In this document: positions 8,330 to 16,925 of the stretch, one piece after another | Numbering within the stretch: position 1 is the first letter of the stretch | Layout: each line of letters opens with the position of its first letter | DNA from: Opitutia bacterium | GTDB taxonomy: Bacteria > Verrucomicrobiota > Verrucomicrobiia > Opitutales > Opitutaceae | NCBI GenBank assembly: GCA_947461205.1 | Contig: CANHJG010000007.1 | Coordinates: 1-64,000, forward strand | DNA length: 64,000 nt | Direction of reading: 5' to 3' | Made by a program: the position numbers and the translations under genes | The notes under the pieces: generated by a model | Seen by the model: only the letters and a program-made list of their open reading frames with translations | Database searches by the model: none | What the model was told of the DNA's origin: nothing

Positions 8330-10174
8330 TCAGGCCGCGATCACGCCGGACACGATCAACAGCGCGATGACGATGCCCATGAGGCTTTCGCCGGCGATGA
8401 GGCCAGAGGCCACGGGCACGACCGTCTTTTCGGCCAGCGCGGGCCGTGTGCGGCGCAGGCCCTCGGCGATCGCCGCACCGAGAAACATCGCGACGCAATT
8501 GCTGCCGGGCACCACCAGCGCGATGCCGAGGCCCGAGGGCGACGGCAGCAGCGGGCGGAGGCGTCGCGGGGCGAACTTTTCCAGCAACGCCAGGGTCACG
8601 CCGAGCGCGAGTCCGACCATGATGGCCACGCGCGAGGTGGGATGCAGTGCGCCGAGACCGCCGGCAAAGGCTTTAGACACCCCGGCCCACACGACGCACG
8701 AAGGGGCCGGCCACGCCTCGCCGCCGAGCACGCTTGGGTCGGGGATGATCAGGTTGAAGGCAGGAACGACCACCAGCGCGCCGGCCACCACGCCGAAGAG
8801 TTGCGCGTAAAGCTGGTGCCGGGGCTTGGCGCCGAGGAGCCACCCCGTCTTGAGCGTCGTCAGCAGATCGGCCGCATGGAGTCCGATGCCGCCGGTGACG
8901 TTGGCCGACATGATGTTGCCGGAGAGATTGCCCGGAGTGATCGCGCCGAAGACCATTTGCGTGACCGGGCCGAGCGCCTTGGTGGGAGTGACGTCGGTCT
9001 CGCCGGTGACGCGGGCCGCGACAAAGCCCATCACGACGGCGAGCGGCACCGCGATGAGACCGGCCCACAGCGGTATCTGGAAAAGCCACACCATGAGGGC
9101 GACGACGCCCGGCGCCAACACGACAAAACCGAACGGAAACCACCACTCAGGGCATTCAACGGCGGAAATGCCGGAGGCGGCCGCCGGCCCGCGGTGCTGG
9201 CCAAAGACGCGCGTCAGCCCGGTAAAGGACCGCGCGACACTTTTGTAGTCGATGGCAAATGACGTGAGGCCCGAGGCGACAAGGATGGCGGCGCCTGGCC
9301 AGAGCGTCCACGCGACAATGGCTTTGTAGCTGACCGTGGTGACGATGCCTTGCGCCACGAGCGCCGGGGCCAGCACCGCGTAAGTGAGGACGCCGCCGAG
9401 CAACAATGACCAGCCAGTGCGGAAACTCATCAAGGCCCCGCCGCCGATGAGCACGACTTCGGCTTTGAGCGCGAGCGTCCACGTTGCCAGCGAACGGCCG
9501 GCCAGCATGACGGGCAGGCCGATGGTCGCAGGAATCACATGCCACGCATCGCGCAACCAGGTCAGGAGGGCGGCGAAGAGCGCGGCGCCGGCGAGCCACG
9601 TGGCTTTGCTCGCGCCGCCGCCGGCCGCGGCGTCATGGATCGAGCGGATGGTCTCGGCGGTTGCGGTGCCGGTGGGAAAAGCGAGTCCCTCTTGGTTGAT
9701 GAGTTGGCGTTTGATCGGAATCGCGGCGAAGACCCCGAGGGCGGCGATGAGCGCGAACCACGCGATCATCGGGAGCGGTTCGGGCCGGAGCGTCGTGACC
9801 ATCAGCAGCGCACCAAATGCCGCCATGTTGCCGCCCCCGGTCATGTAGCCCGCGCCGGACGCCACGGTCGTCAACGCGTTGTTTTCCAGGACGCCGAGCG
9901 GTTTCTTTACCAGTCCGACCGCCTGCAGAAAACGAAACGCGCCGAACGCCAAGATGCAGGCCGTCAGCGTGACGCCCATGCTCCAGCCGGTTTTGAAAAA
10001 CACGTAGAGGTTCGAGAGGCACATCGCGCCGCCGATCGCCATGCCGACGAGGACCGCGCGGGCGGTGAGGTTGGTGGCGCCGGCTTGGTAGGTCTTCGCG
10101 AGCCACTCCGCCTCGCGGGCCGTGGACGTCGGCGCAGGGGGAGTGGGCGAGTGGGCGGCGGGTGGGGGCAGCAT
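8330..10174 (-). CDS. OPT-family oligopeptide/metal-chelate transporter
   Basis: The 614-residue product is almost entirely hydrophobic, with about 14-16 membrane segments, as expected for the OPT (oligopeptide transporter) family. Conserved-looking sections include the N-terminal LTARAVLVGMAIGGAMCLSN, the ENNALTTVASGAGYMTGGGN segment, LAFPTGTATAETI with its surrounding loops, and GNIMSANVTGGIGLHAADLL. Prokaryotic OPT proteins are proton-coupled importers of peptides or metal chelates in the inner membrane. ATG 10174 (MLPPPAAHSPTPP) gives a short cytoplasmic Pro-rich tail before the first helix; an upstream in-frame extension is Arg-rich and less likely. The HD-domain gene upstream on the same strand is about 120 bases away. 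Confidence 0.9.
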   Translation of the reverse strand: MLPPPAAHSPTPPAPTSTAREAEWLAKTYQAGATNLTARAVLVGMAIGGAMCLSNLYVFFKTGWSMGVTLTACILAFGAFRFLQAVGLVKKPLGVLENNALTTVASGAGYMTGGGNMAAFGALLMVTTLRPEPLPMIAWFALIAALGVFAAIPIKRQLINQEGLAFPTGTATAETIRSIHDAAAGGGASKATWLAGAALFAALLTWLRDAWHVIPATIGLPVMLAGRSLATWTLALKAEVVLIGGGALMSFRTGWSLLLGGVLTYAVLAPALVAQGIVTTVSYKAIVAWTLWPGAAILVASGLTSFAIDYKSVARSFTGLTRVFGQHRGPAAASGISAVECPEWWFPFGFVVLAPGVVALMVWLFQIPLWAGLIAVPLAVVMGFVAARVTGETDVTPTKALGPVTQMVFGAITPGNLSGNIMSANVTGGIGLHAADLLTTLKTGWLLGAKPRHQLYAQLFGVVAGALVVVPAFNLIIPDPSVLGGEAWPAPSCVVWAGVSKAFAGGLGALHPTSRVAIMVGLALGVTLALLEKFAPRRLRPLLPSPSGLGIALVVPGSNCVAMFLGAAIAEGLRRTRPALAEKTVVPVASGLIAGESLMGIVIALLIVSGVIAA

Positions 10175-10295
10175 GCGGCGGAGATTGCCCGCAAGGTGAC
10201 GGCCCGCCCCACGGCCTGCAAGCCCGTGGCCGGGGCATTCGCCCGCCGTTTCGCGCCGGGTGTGCCGACGCACCGGTCCGAACCCCGCCTCGGCG

Positions 10296-10841
10296 CTAGT
10301 CGAAGGCCGCGAGAAATTTGATCACGTTGGCAATGTGGTCGTCCACGGAGACGCCGAGATGTTCGCACCCCGTGGTGATGGTCGAGCGATCCACCTTCGC
10401 GGCAAACGCGGTGTCCTTCAGCTTTTTTTTGATCGAACTGGGCTTCATCTCGCCGAAGCGGACGGGATTCATTTTCCGGTAGGCGTAGAAGATTCCGCAG
10501 AGTTCGTCGGTGGCGAGGAGCGCGGCGGCGAGCTGGGTGCGCGGCCGCGTGGCGTAGCCGTTGTAGCCGAAGGCGTGGGCTTCGACGGCGTGGATCATCT
10601 CCTCGGGGTAGGCCCATTCCGCGAACCAGCGCAGCGACTCGCCCGGGTGCGTGTCGGGGTGTTTTTCGAAATCGAGGTCGTGCAACAGTCCGGTGAGGAA
10701 CCACAGCTCGGGGTCCGCCTGAAAGGTTTGGGCGTATCCCTCCAGAGCGGTGGCGACCATCCGCGCATGGTAACGCTGGTAGTCGTCGGCGACATGGTGT
10801 TCGAGCAGTCGGCGGGCTTCGTCGCGGGTGGGCAGGGGCAT
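10296..10841 (-). CDS. HD-domain metal-dependent phosphohydrolase-like protein
   Basis: The 181-residue product opens with MPLPTRDEARRLLEHHV and has the HD core GLLHDLDFEKHPDTHP, with further His residues in AVEAHAFGYNG and an acidic helix LLATDELCGIFYAYR. This is the pattern of small predicted HD-superfamily hydrolases (the group of proteins with a tRNA nucleotidyltransferase-like HD domain). Such enzymes hydrolyse phosphoesters of nucleotides or signalling molecules; the specific substrate is unknown. ATG 10841 was chosen because the residues before it are Pro-rich and non-conserved. The protein is soluble. It precedes the OPT gene on the same strand with a gap of roughly 120 bases, so co-transcription is possible but no functional link is evident. 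Confidence 0.85.
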   Translation of the reverse strand: MPLPTRDEARRLLEHHVADDYQRYHARMVATALEGYAQTFQADPELWFLTGLLHDLDFEKHPDTHPGESLRWFAEWAYPEEMIHAVEAHAFGYNGYATRPRTQLAAALLATDELCGIFYAYRKMNPVRFGEMKPSSIKKKLKDTAFAAKVDRSTITTGCEHLGVSVDDHIANVIKFLAAFD

Positions 10842-10985
10842 GGGGAAAGAGGGTGCGGGTTGAAAGGGTAACTTTGGATACACTGCGCGGTTGACGGCCT
10901 GCTTGGCGCCCGGCCGAAGGCAGGTAACCAGGAAGCGCGGTGTCCGCTTCGGTGCGGATCGGTGCGGGTGGCGATGCTTCCGTTG

Positions 10986-11189
10986 CTAACGCGACCCCTT
11001 GCGTGACGTCCCCGGCGAGGAGTTCTGCATCATTTTTTGCTGGGCCTGGGCCTGCTTCTGGTCGGCGCGGGCCTGCTCCCGCGCCAACCGGTCTTTTTCC
11101 TTCTGCGAAAGTTCGTTGTCCGTGGTGGAGCAGCCGGCGAGGACCACGCTTGCGAGGACGGCTTTGAGGACAATCCAGGGTGCATTCAT
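10986..11189 (-). CDS. Small lipoprotein
   Basis: The 67-residue product starts MNAPWIVLKAVLASVVLAGC, an N-terminal basic-poor but hydrophobic signal followed by a lipobox Leu-Ala-Gly-Cys at residues 17-20. The mature peptide of about 48 residues is charged and Gln/Lys/Arg-rich (KEKDRLAREQARADQKQAQ) and is predicted to form a single amphipathic helix or coiled coil. No family name can be assigned. It should be lipid-anchored in the envelope. It lies alone between the HD gene and the cupin gene; the roughly 140 and 230 bases on either side show nothing recognisable. Confidence 0.72.
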   Translation of the reverse strand: MNAPWIVLKAVLASVVLAGCSTTDNELSQKEKDRLAREQARADQKQAQAQQKMMQNSSPGTSRKGSR

Positions 11190-11420
11190 GGGTGTCTACG
11201 GACTGGCAGGATCCGAGCTGCCGTCAACGGGGATCAGGCGCACCGCGCCGCTCGTGAGCCGGCCTTAACTTGGCGGGGTGGTCTTCTGATGGACCGCGGG
11301 GACGCGGGGGTGCGGTGCAGGACGAGTTTTTCGACGGCAAGCTTGGCGTGGACGCCCGCAACGCTACGCTCCGTCGCAACTTTTCCGCCACCGCGGCAGG
11401 GTCCCTTTTTGCCTCATTCC

Positions 11421-11819
11421 ATGAACATCACGCGCGCCAATTCCACTGCCACGAAACGCGGACCGGCCGATTATTTCACCGGCACCGTTTGGCTCGATGA
11501 ACTCACGGTTGCACCGTTTGCGTCCGACGTGCGGGCGGCCCGGGTCACCTTTGCGCCCGGGGCGCGCACCGCTTGGCACACCCACCCGCACGGGCAGTTG
11601 CTGCAGATCGCCGCGGGGGTGGGCCGGGTGCAAAAGGCCGGTGGGCCGGTGACGGAGGTGCTGCCGGGCGACGTAATTTGGTTCGAGCCCGGCGAACGGC
11701 ACTGGCATGGGGCCGCGCCGCAACACGCAATGGTGCATCTTGCGGTGCAGCGCGCGAACGAGGCCGGGCAGACGGCGACGTGGCTTGAGCAGGTAAGCGA
11801 GGCGGACTATGCTGGATGA
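11421..11819 (+). CDS. Single-domain cupin protein
   Basis: The 132-residue product is a single cupin barrel. Motif one contains HTHPHGQLLQIAAGVGRVQ, with His residues for metal binding, and motif two contains PGDVIWFEPGERHWHGA, with the third His. The preceding TFAPGARTAWHTHP turn and the trailing MVHLAVQ strand match the cupin group often annotated as (R)-mandelonitrile lyase-like or carboxymuconolactone-decarboxylase-associated proteins. The exact reaction cannot be inferred. ATG 11421 (MNITRANSTATKRG) is the sensible start; the frame stays open upstream to 11037 but with noise-like sequence. The downstream MFS gene on the same strand is about 180 bases away. Confidence 0.88.
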   Translation: MNITRANSTATKRGPADYFTGTVWLDELTVAPFASDVRAARVTFAPGARTAWHTHPHGQLLQIAAGVGRVQKAGGPVTEVLPGDVIWFEPGERHWHGAAPQHAMVHLAVQRANEAGQTATWLEQVSEADYAG

Positions 11820-11999
11820 GCGCGATTGGTGGGGCGGGCCCGTGGTTTGCCGAGGCAGATTGATCGCGACCGTGCACCGACGATCCGGCGGTGGGGCGCG
11901 GCGGGCGGGCCGCCGAAACGCCGGAATTGAGGCGACGGGCGGCGGTCGGGTTGCCGCGACGGGGCTTGAACCTGCCGCGGGGACGTGTGTGCTCCGCGG

Positions 12000-13208
12000 G
12001 TGCTGACCACTCTTCGTCGTGCGGAGTATGCCGAACTCATCGGCCTTTTTTTTCTCCAAGGGGAGGCGCTGGGCATGTGGTTTGTACCGTTGAGTTCGGT
12101 GCTTCAGGCGCACGGGTTGGCGCACATCCGGCCGTATGCCTTCGCCACCTCGGGTGTGGCGGCGTTTGTCTCGCCCCTGTTGTTCGGGGCGATGGCGGAC
12201 CGGCATGCTTCGCCCGTCAAGGTGCTGCGCTGGCTGGCCCTCGCGACGGCGATGGCGATGGCGGCGGCGAGCACGGCCATCCGGCAGGGAGCGAGTCCGT
12301 GGGTCGTTCTCGCGCTGATTTTGCTGCATGCGTTCTGCTCTTCACCGACGTGGAGTATTGCCTCCACGATCGTCTTCGCGCGGTTGGCCGACGCCAAGAA
12401 AGAGTTCGGCCCGATCCGGGCGATGGCGACGATCGGGTGGATGGGCGGCTGCCTGGCGGTGAGCGCGCTCGGGGCGGATCGGTCGACGCTGGCCGGATAC
12501 GCGGGAGCGGCGGTCTGGCTGCTGGTGAGCGGGTTCACCTTTTGGCTGCCTGCGCTGGAAACGCCGAAGACCGTGGAGGGGCTTACGTGGACGCAACGGC
12601 TGGGATACGATGCGCTGGCGCTGCTGAGGAACCGCGACCATCGCGTGGTCTTTTTGACGACGGCGTTGTTCACGATTCCGCTGGCGGCGTTTTACCTCTA
12701 CACGCCGCCGCATCTGCAGGAACTCGGCTTGGTGCACACGGCGGCGTGGATGAGTCTCGGGCAAATCACGGAGGTCGTGGCGATGTTGTCCCTCGGCACG
12801 CTGCTGGCGCGGTGGCGGCTAAAGTGGATTTTGGCGTGTGGCGTGGCCCTCGGGGCGCTGCGCTATGCGTTATGTGCGATCGGCACGGAGTGGGGCCTGG
12901 TTGCGGGCGTCGTGCTGCACGGGGCCTCGTTCACGTTGGTGATCATCACGGCCCAGATCTACCTCGACCAACGCGTCGAGCCGGCTTGGCGGGCGCGCGG
13001 GCAAGCGCTAATGTCGCTCATGAACAGCGGCGTCGGGAGCATGATCGGCTACCTCAGCACCGGCGGGTGGTTCGCGGCCTGCACGACCGACGGGCACACC
13101 CGGTGGCCGGTTTTTTGGAGCGGGCTGTCCGCCGCCATGGCGGCCGTGTTGGTTTTTTTCCTGGCGATGTATCGCGGCCGAGGACCGCGTGTCGGCGGGC
13201 TGGGTTGA
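12000..13208 (+). CDS. MFS transporter (nucleoside/sugar symporter type)
   Basis: The product of about 402 residues has twelve predicted membrane helices. Helix one is preceded by TTLRRAEYAELIGLFFLQGE, and the loop between helices two and three has FGAMADRHASPVKVLRWLA, the MFS G-x3-D-R-x-G/K signature in variant form. A long central loop precedes helix seven. The layout is like that of the NupG/XapB nucleoside:H+ symporter branch, including the IYLDQRVEPAWRARGQALM segment. A GTG at 12000 or 11985 can serve as start; no ATG lies near the N-terminus, and the sequence upstream of 12000 overlaps a tRNA-like element. Substrate is inferred only by family resemblance. Confidence 0.85.
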   Translation: MLTTLRRAEYAELIGLFFLQGEALGMWFVPLSSVLQAHGLAHIRPYAFATSGVAAFVSPLLFGAMADRHASPVKVLRWLALATAMAMAAASTAIRQGASPWVVLALILLHAFCSSPTWSIASTIVFARLADAKKEFGPIRAMATIGWMGGCLAVSALGADRSTLAGYAGAAVWLLVSGFTFWLPALETPKTVEGLTWTQRLGYDALALLRNRDHRVVFLTTALFTIPLAAFYLYTPPHLQELGLVHTAAWMSLGQITEVVAMLSLGTLLARWRLKWILACGVALGALRYALCAIGTEWGLVAGVVLHGASFTLVIITAQIYLDQRVEPAWRARGQALMSLMNSGVGSMIGYLSTGGWFAACTTDGHTRWPVFWSGLSAAMAAVLVFFLAMYRGRGPRVGGLG

Positions 13209-13322
13209 CCTGAAGTCGGTTTCGACCGGCACGACGCGGGCGGCGTGACGCCGTGGGCCGGAGAGCGGCCGGCGTGGGCGGGACGCCCTTGACCAAGCTC
13301 GGGCGATGCGCCACCGAGGGGC

Positions 13323-13667
13323 ATGGGGCTCAAAATCAAATGGAATGACGACCGCGTGCGGGGGGCGACCACGGCGGTGCTGCTGATCGCCCGCGACCGG
13401 TTGGGCCGGGGCGTGAGCGACAACCTGATCCAGGCCTCGCTGGCCGACTACCGCAACGATCCCGCCGGTTACAAAGCGGCCAAGGCGGCGTGGCCGGAGG
13501 TGAGCGACCTGGGCCCGCTGACAAATCCCCGGCACGCCGCGTACTACCAGAAACTCATCTCAGCCGTCGACGGACTCGTGAAAAAAATGATTCAGGCGAA
13601 GCGCCAGTTCAACAGCCTGGCCGAGCTCGATAATTTTTTGATTTTCACCCTCAATCGGGTGCAGTGA
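13323..13667 (+). CDS. Hypothetical protein, soluble, 114 residues
   Basis: The frame starts at ATG 13323 with MGLKIKWNDDRVRGATTAVL, preceded by GAGGGG as a plausible ribosome-binding site. It ends LAELDNFLIFTLNRVQ. The sequence is mixed alpha/beta with balanced composition (charged helices such as YYQKLISAVDGLVKKMIQAK) and no signal peptide or membrane segment, which separates it clearly from spacer noise. I do not recognise a domain. It follows the MFS gene by about 115 bases on the same strand; an eroded zwf gene follows. Confidence 0.72.
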   Translation: MGLKIKWNDDRVRGATTAVLLIARDRLGRGVSDNLIQASLADYRNDPAGYKAAKAAWPEVSDLGPLTNPRHAAYYQKLISAVDGLVKKMIQAKRQFNSLAELDNFLIFTLNRVQ

Positions 13668-13873
13668 GTTGCGGGCTGCGTGGGCGTAGCCACATGGGAG
13701 GGAGCGCTCACTGGCCGTTTGGCCGTGAGCCGCTTTCGTTCCCCCCTCAACCGCCTGCTTTCCCTCCCCGATCGAAACGCCGACGAGTTTGTTGTTCTGG
13801 TCGCGCCCGTTGCGGTGCGTTCAGTCTCTTTCCCTCCGCCACGCAACGGGCTCGGGCCCCACTGCTGCTTTCT

Positions 13874-14452
13874 TCCAATCCCCCGAGCGAACCCTGCGCG
13901 ATGGTCCTCCGGGGTGCTTCCGGCGATTTGACCAGACGCCGATTAGTGCCCGCCCGCTCTAACCTCGGCTGCGACGGCCGGTTGTCGGGCCACTTTGCCG
14001 TGTTGGGGGTGGGGCGCAGCGAGATTGGCGATGCGCAGTTCCGCGCACCGATGTCCGGCGAAAACGACGGACGGCCCAGGAGTCACACCCGGAAATTATT
14101 CGACCGGAAGCGGAGCGACCGGTTGATCCGACGCGTTCATTTTTCCTCCGCAAGTATCGGGGGCGACGACTTCACGAAGCTCACGCAGCGCGTGGGCGAG
14201 CTGGATCCTGCCTGTCAGGCCCAGGGCAACGTGCTGTTCTATTTTGCCATGGCGCCGCGGTTTTTTGGTCCGCTCTGCGATCGCTTGCATGCGGCCGGTT
14301 TTCAGGACGGTTCCGGCTGGAAATAGCTCATCGCGGGAAAACCCGGTGGCACGGATTGGCCGTCGGCCCTGCCGTTAAACTAGGTAATCCTCAACCCCGG
14401 GAACGAGGAGCCAGTTTTTCGCGTCGCGGGTGCTGCGCGGGGGGCTGCATGA
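13874..14452 (+). pseudogene. zwf: Eroded glucose-6-phosphate dehydrogenase (5' third of zwf)
   Basis: One plus-strand frame carries the N-terminal NADP-binding part of glucose-6-phosphate dehydrogenase. Seen are EPCAMVLRGASGDLTRRRLV, matching the GASGDLTxRKL dinucleotide loop with one Phe/Ile-to-Arg change, then FAVLGVGRS, HFSSASIGGDDFTKL, QGNVLFYFAMAPRFFGPLCD and a Gly-Trp-Lys just before TAG 14324-14326. Beyond the stop, in the same frame, LIAGKPGGTDWPSALPLN corresponds to the family's RLIVEKPFGTDLxSAxxLN, followed by a second stop (TAG 14381-14383) and EEPVFRV, equivalent to EEQVFRIDHY. The matching ends where the next gene's ATG begins. Roughly two thirds of the enzyme (substrate site and dimer domain) is absent. 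The intact enzyme would feed the oxidative pentose phosphate pathway. Confidence 0.88.
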
Positions 14453-15167
14453 TTGACGTGATCCGCAATGCCCACGGCGAGCGCCTTGATTTTGCGTTTC
14501 ACGCGGGAGCGCCGGGCGCGAAAGAGCTGGTCGTCATCGACCACGGCGTTACCGGGCACAAGGACCGGCCGTTTCTCGTCGCCCTCGCCGAGGGGTGGGC
14601 GCTCGCCGGGATTCGAGCGCGGCGCGTCTCGTGGTCCGGCCACGGCACTGCGGAGGGCCGCTTCGCGGACAGCACGATTTCCAAAGAGGTCGCGGACCTC
14701 GGCGCGTTGCTCGATGCGGTCGACGGCTACGCCGTCACTTACGCCGGTCAAAGCATGGGCCGAGCGGTCGGAGTGCTGCGCGCCAGCGCCGACCGGCGCA
14801 GCGGTCGCCTGATCTCCCTCGCCGGAATGGTGCCCCCGGGGGCCTTCGCGGAGCATCATTTCGCATCGCTCACGCCGGAGCGCGACCTCATGGGGGGCAA
14901 ACCGGGCTGCGTGCGTTCGCCGGCCTATCTGGACGATTTGCGCCGGATCGGATCGGGCGTCGGTTGCGCGGGGGACCTCGCCGTGCCGTGGTTGTTCATC
15001 CACGGCATGGCCGACCCGGTCGTGCCGGTGCCGGATTCGGGCGCTGCCTTCGCGCGAGCGGGTGGGCCTAAGCAACTCGTCGAACTCGCCGCTGCGACCA
15101 CGTCTGGGCACCGGGCTTCACCCCGCGGATGGTCGAGACGGTCGTCGGGTGGTGCGCGAAAAGCTAG
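14449..15167 (+). pseudogene. Alpha/beta hydrolase, frameshifted before the catalytic His
   Basis: From ATG 14449 (MIDVIRNAHGERLDF) the frame encodes an alpha/beta hydrolase: VVIDHGVTGHKDRPFLVALA (oxyanion loop), SWSGHGTAEGRF, the nucleophile elbow GQSMGRA (a second Gly changed to Arg), and the acid region LFIHGMADPVVPV. Near 15085-15095 the frame must shift: the expected DHVWAPGFTPRMVETVVGW with the catalytic His is present in another frame and ends at TAG 15165-15167. The unshifted frame instead continues to 15234 as Arg/Ser-rich noise. A loss of one base, for example in a GGC codon, explains it. The product as written has no catalytic His and is probably inactive. Its ATG overlaps the end of the zwf remnant. 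Confidence 0.82.
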
Positions 15168-15276
15168 GACGCGGGTGGGCCCGAGATCCGCCGCGCTGGA
15201 TCCTGCGCCGGTCGGCCGGGTGGGCGGAGATTAGGCTCGCCTGCACGGCGGGGGCCGACGTGCTTTTCGCTGCACG

Positions 15277-15894
15277 ATGACCTCAATGCTCACACGCCTT
15301 TTCTGCCTCGCCGCCCTGTTCGTCGCGGGTACAGCCACCGCAGTGCTCGCGGGCATCGAGCCCGGCCAGCCCGCGCCGGACTTCACATTCACCGACCTAG
15401 CGGGCAGGACGCAGAAACTCTCCGATTTTCGCGGCAAGGTGGTGGTGCTGGAGTGGCTCAATCCCGCCTGTCCCTACGTCGTGCGGCACTACCGCAGCGG
15501 CAACATGCCCAGCACACAGGCTGCGGCGGCCGCCGACGGCGCCGTGTGGCTGCAGGTGAACTCGACCGCGATGGGCGATCTCGATCCGGCTAAATCCGCG
15601 GAATGGCAAAAGAAGCAAGGCGTCGTCGCGACGGCTTACATCCGCGATCAGAGCGGCCAACTGGGCCGGCGGTTCGGCGCCCAGACCACCCCGCATTGTT
15701 TTGTGATCGGCCGGGATGGCACGCTCGTCTATCAAGGGGCGATCGACGATCAGCCGCAGGCCTCGCAGGCAACGACGTCCTCGGCGCACAACTACGTGAA
15801 AGCGGCGTTGGCCGCGGTGAAGGCGGGCCGACCGGTCGTCGTCGCCACCACGCCGCCCTACGGTTGCGGCGTCAAATACGGCGAAGGTAACTAA
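15277..15894 (+). CDS. Exported thioredoxin-fold (redoxin, AhpC/TSA-like) protein
   Basis: The 205-residue product begins with a signal peptide (MTSMLTRLFCLAALFVAG, cut near AVLA-G). The mature part begins IEPGQPAPDFTFTDLAGRTQ and has the redoxin core VVVLEWLNPACPYVVRHYRS, where the Cys of NPACP occupies the peroxidatic or attacking Cys position and no second CxxC Cys follows. FGAQTTPHCFVIGRDGTLVY supplies the cis-Pro loop (TTPH) of the thioredoxin fold with an extra Cys nearby. It is expected in the periplasm, acting in thiol redox or peroxide handling. A C-terminal Cys-Gly-Val-Lys-Tyr tail is common in this subgroup. It is the first intact gene after the eroded stretch. Confidence 0.87.
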   Translation: MTSMLTRLFCLAALFVAGTATAVLAGIEPGQPAPDFTFTDLAGRTQKLSDFRGKVVVLEWLNPACPYVVRHYRSGNMPSTQAAAAADGAVWLQVNSTAMGDLDPAKSAEWQKKQGVVATAYIRDQSGQLGRRFGAQTTPHCFVIGRDGTLVYQGAIDDQPQASQATTSSAHNYVKAALAAVKAGRPVVVATTPPYGCGVKYGEGN

Positions 15895-15948
15895 GTCCCG
15901 GCTGCCGTCCCATTGAGCCATTCATCCGTCCGACCAGGCTCGGATAAA

Positions 15949-16833
15949 ATGACACCGCTGCCGACGCGCAACGGGGTGGGGCCGAGTTCCGTCGTCCTGC
16001 CGCCGGGCGCGTGGCCGACGATCGGCCGGTTTCTCATCGAGCGTTTTCCGGGGATTTCGCCCGAGGCGTGGTCGGCCCGGCTCCAAGCCGGCGAGGTGCG
16101 GGATGCGCAGGGCGGGCCGGTGACGGCGGAGCGCGCCTATGAACCGCATCTGCGGGTCTGCTACTACCGCTCGCTCGCCAACGAACCGCGCATCCCGTTC
16201 GAGGAAGGGGTGGTGTTCCAGGACGACTACATCGTGGTGGCGGACAAGCCGCACTTTCTCCCGGTCATCCCGTCGGGGCGCTACGTGCAGGAAACCCTCC
16301 TCGTGCGGCTGAAACGGAAGCTCGGCCTCGACGATCTTTCCCCGATCCACCGCATCGACCGGGAGACCGCCGGGCTTGTGGTCTTCACGATTCAACCGGC
16401 GACGCGCGGCGCGTATCAGACGATGTTTGCCGAGCAGGCGGTGCGGAAACATTACGAAGCCGTCGCGCCGTGGCGGCCCGATCTTGGGCTCCCGCTGGTC
16501 TACCGGAGCCGCCTCGAGGAGAATCCCGCTCGTTTCATGCAGGTGCGGGAGGTGGCCGGCGAACCGAACGCCGAGACGCGGATCGAGTTGCTGGAGATGC
16601 GCGGGGCGTTTGCGCGTTACGGTCTTTCGCCGGTCACCGGCCGAAAGCACCAGCTGCGCGCCCACTGTGCGGCGTTGGGCATGCCGATCTGCCACGATCA
16701 AATCTATCCGGTCCATCACGCGGAAAATAGCGACGACTACACCAAGCCCCTGCAACTCCTGGCCAAGTCGATCGCGTTCGCCGATCCGATCACGGGTGAG
16801 GCGCGAAGGTTTACGAGCGAGCGAAACCTGTAA
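15949..16833 (+). CDS. RluA-family pseudouridine synthase
   Basis: The 294-residue product has the catalytic motif of the RluA branch, SPIHRIDRETAGLVVFT, where the Asp of HRxD attacks the uridine. Other family landmarks are FQDDYIVVADKPHFLPVIPS, the KxYxA-type strand VRKHYEAVAPW, and the RNA-binding LSPVTGRKHQLRAHCAALGM near the C-terminus. An N-terminal part (IGRFLIERFPGISPEAWSAR) resembles an S4-like or linker region. It isomerises uridine in rRNA or tRNA in the cytoplasm; the target base cannot be predicted. ATG 15949 was preferred over an upstream TTG at 15913. It lies about 55 bases downstream of the redoxin gene. Confidence 0.92.
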   Translation: MTPLPTRNGVGPSSVVLPPGAWPTIGRFLIERFPGISPEAWSARLQAGEVRDAQGGPVTAERAYEPHLRVCYYRSLANEPRIPFEEGVVFQDDYIVVADKPHFLPVIPSGRYVQETLLVRLKRKLGLDDLSPIHRIDRETAGLVVFTIQPATRGAYQTMFAEQAVRKHYEAVAPWRPDLGLPLVYRSRLEENPARFMQVREVAGEPNAETRIELLEMRGAFARYGLSPVTGRKHQLRAHCAALGMPICHDQIYPVHHAENSDDYTKPLQLLAKSIAFADPITGEARRFTSERNL

Positions 16834-16925
16834 TGTGCCAGGCGCGAAGCGCAGGCACTCGTCCGGTCAGGAGGTAGCGCACGTGACCTGACGCTATGGT
16901 GAGGTTTGCGCCGCGAAGCGGGTTT

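Noticed and set aside
11037-11420. Upstream in-frame extension of the cupin gene
   Set aside because: Noise-like Arg/Gly sequence; ATG 11421 gives a standard cupin.
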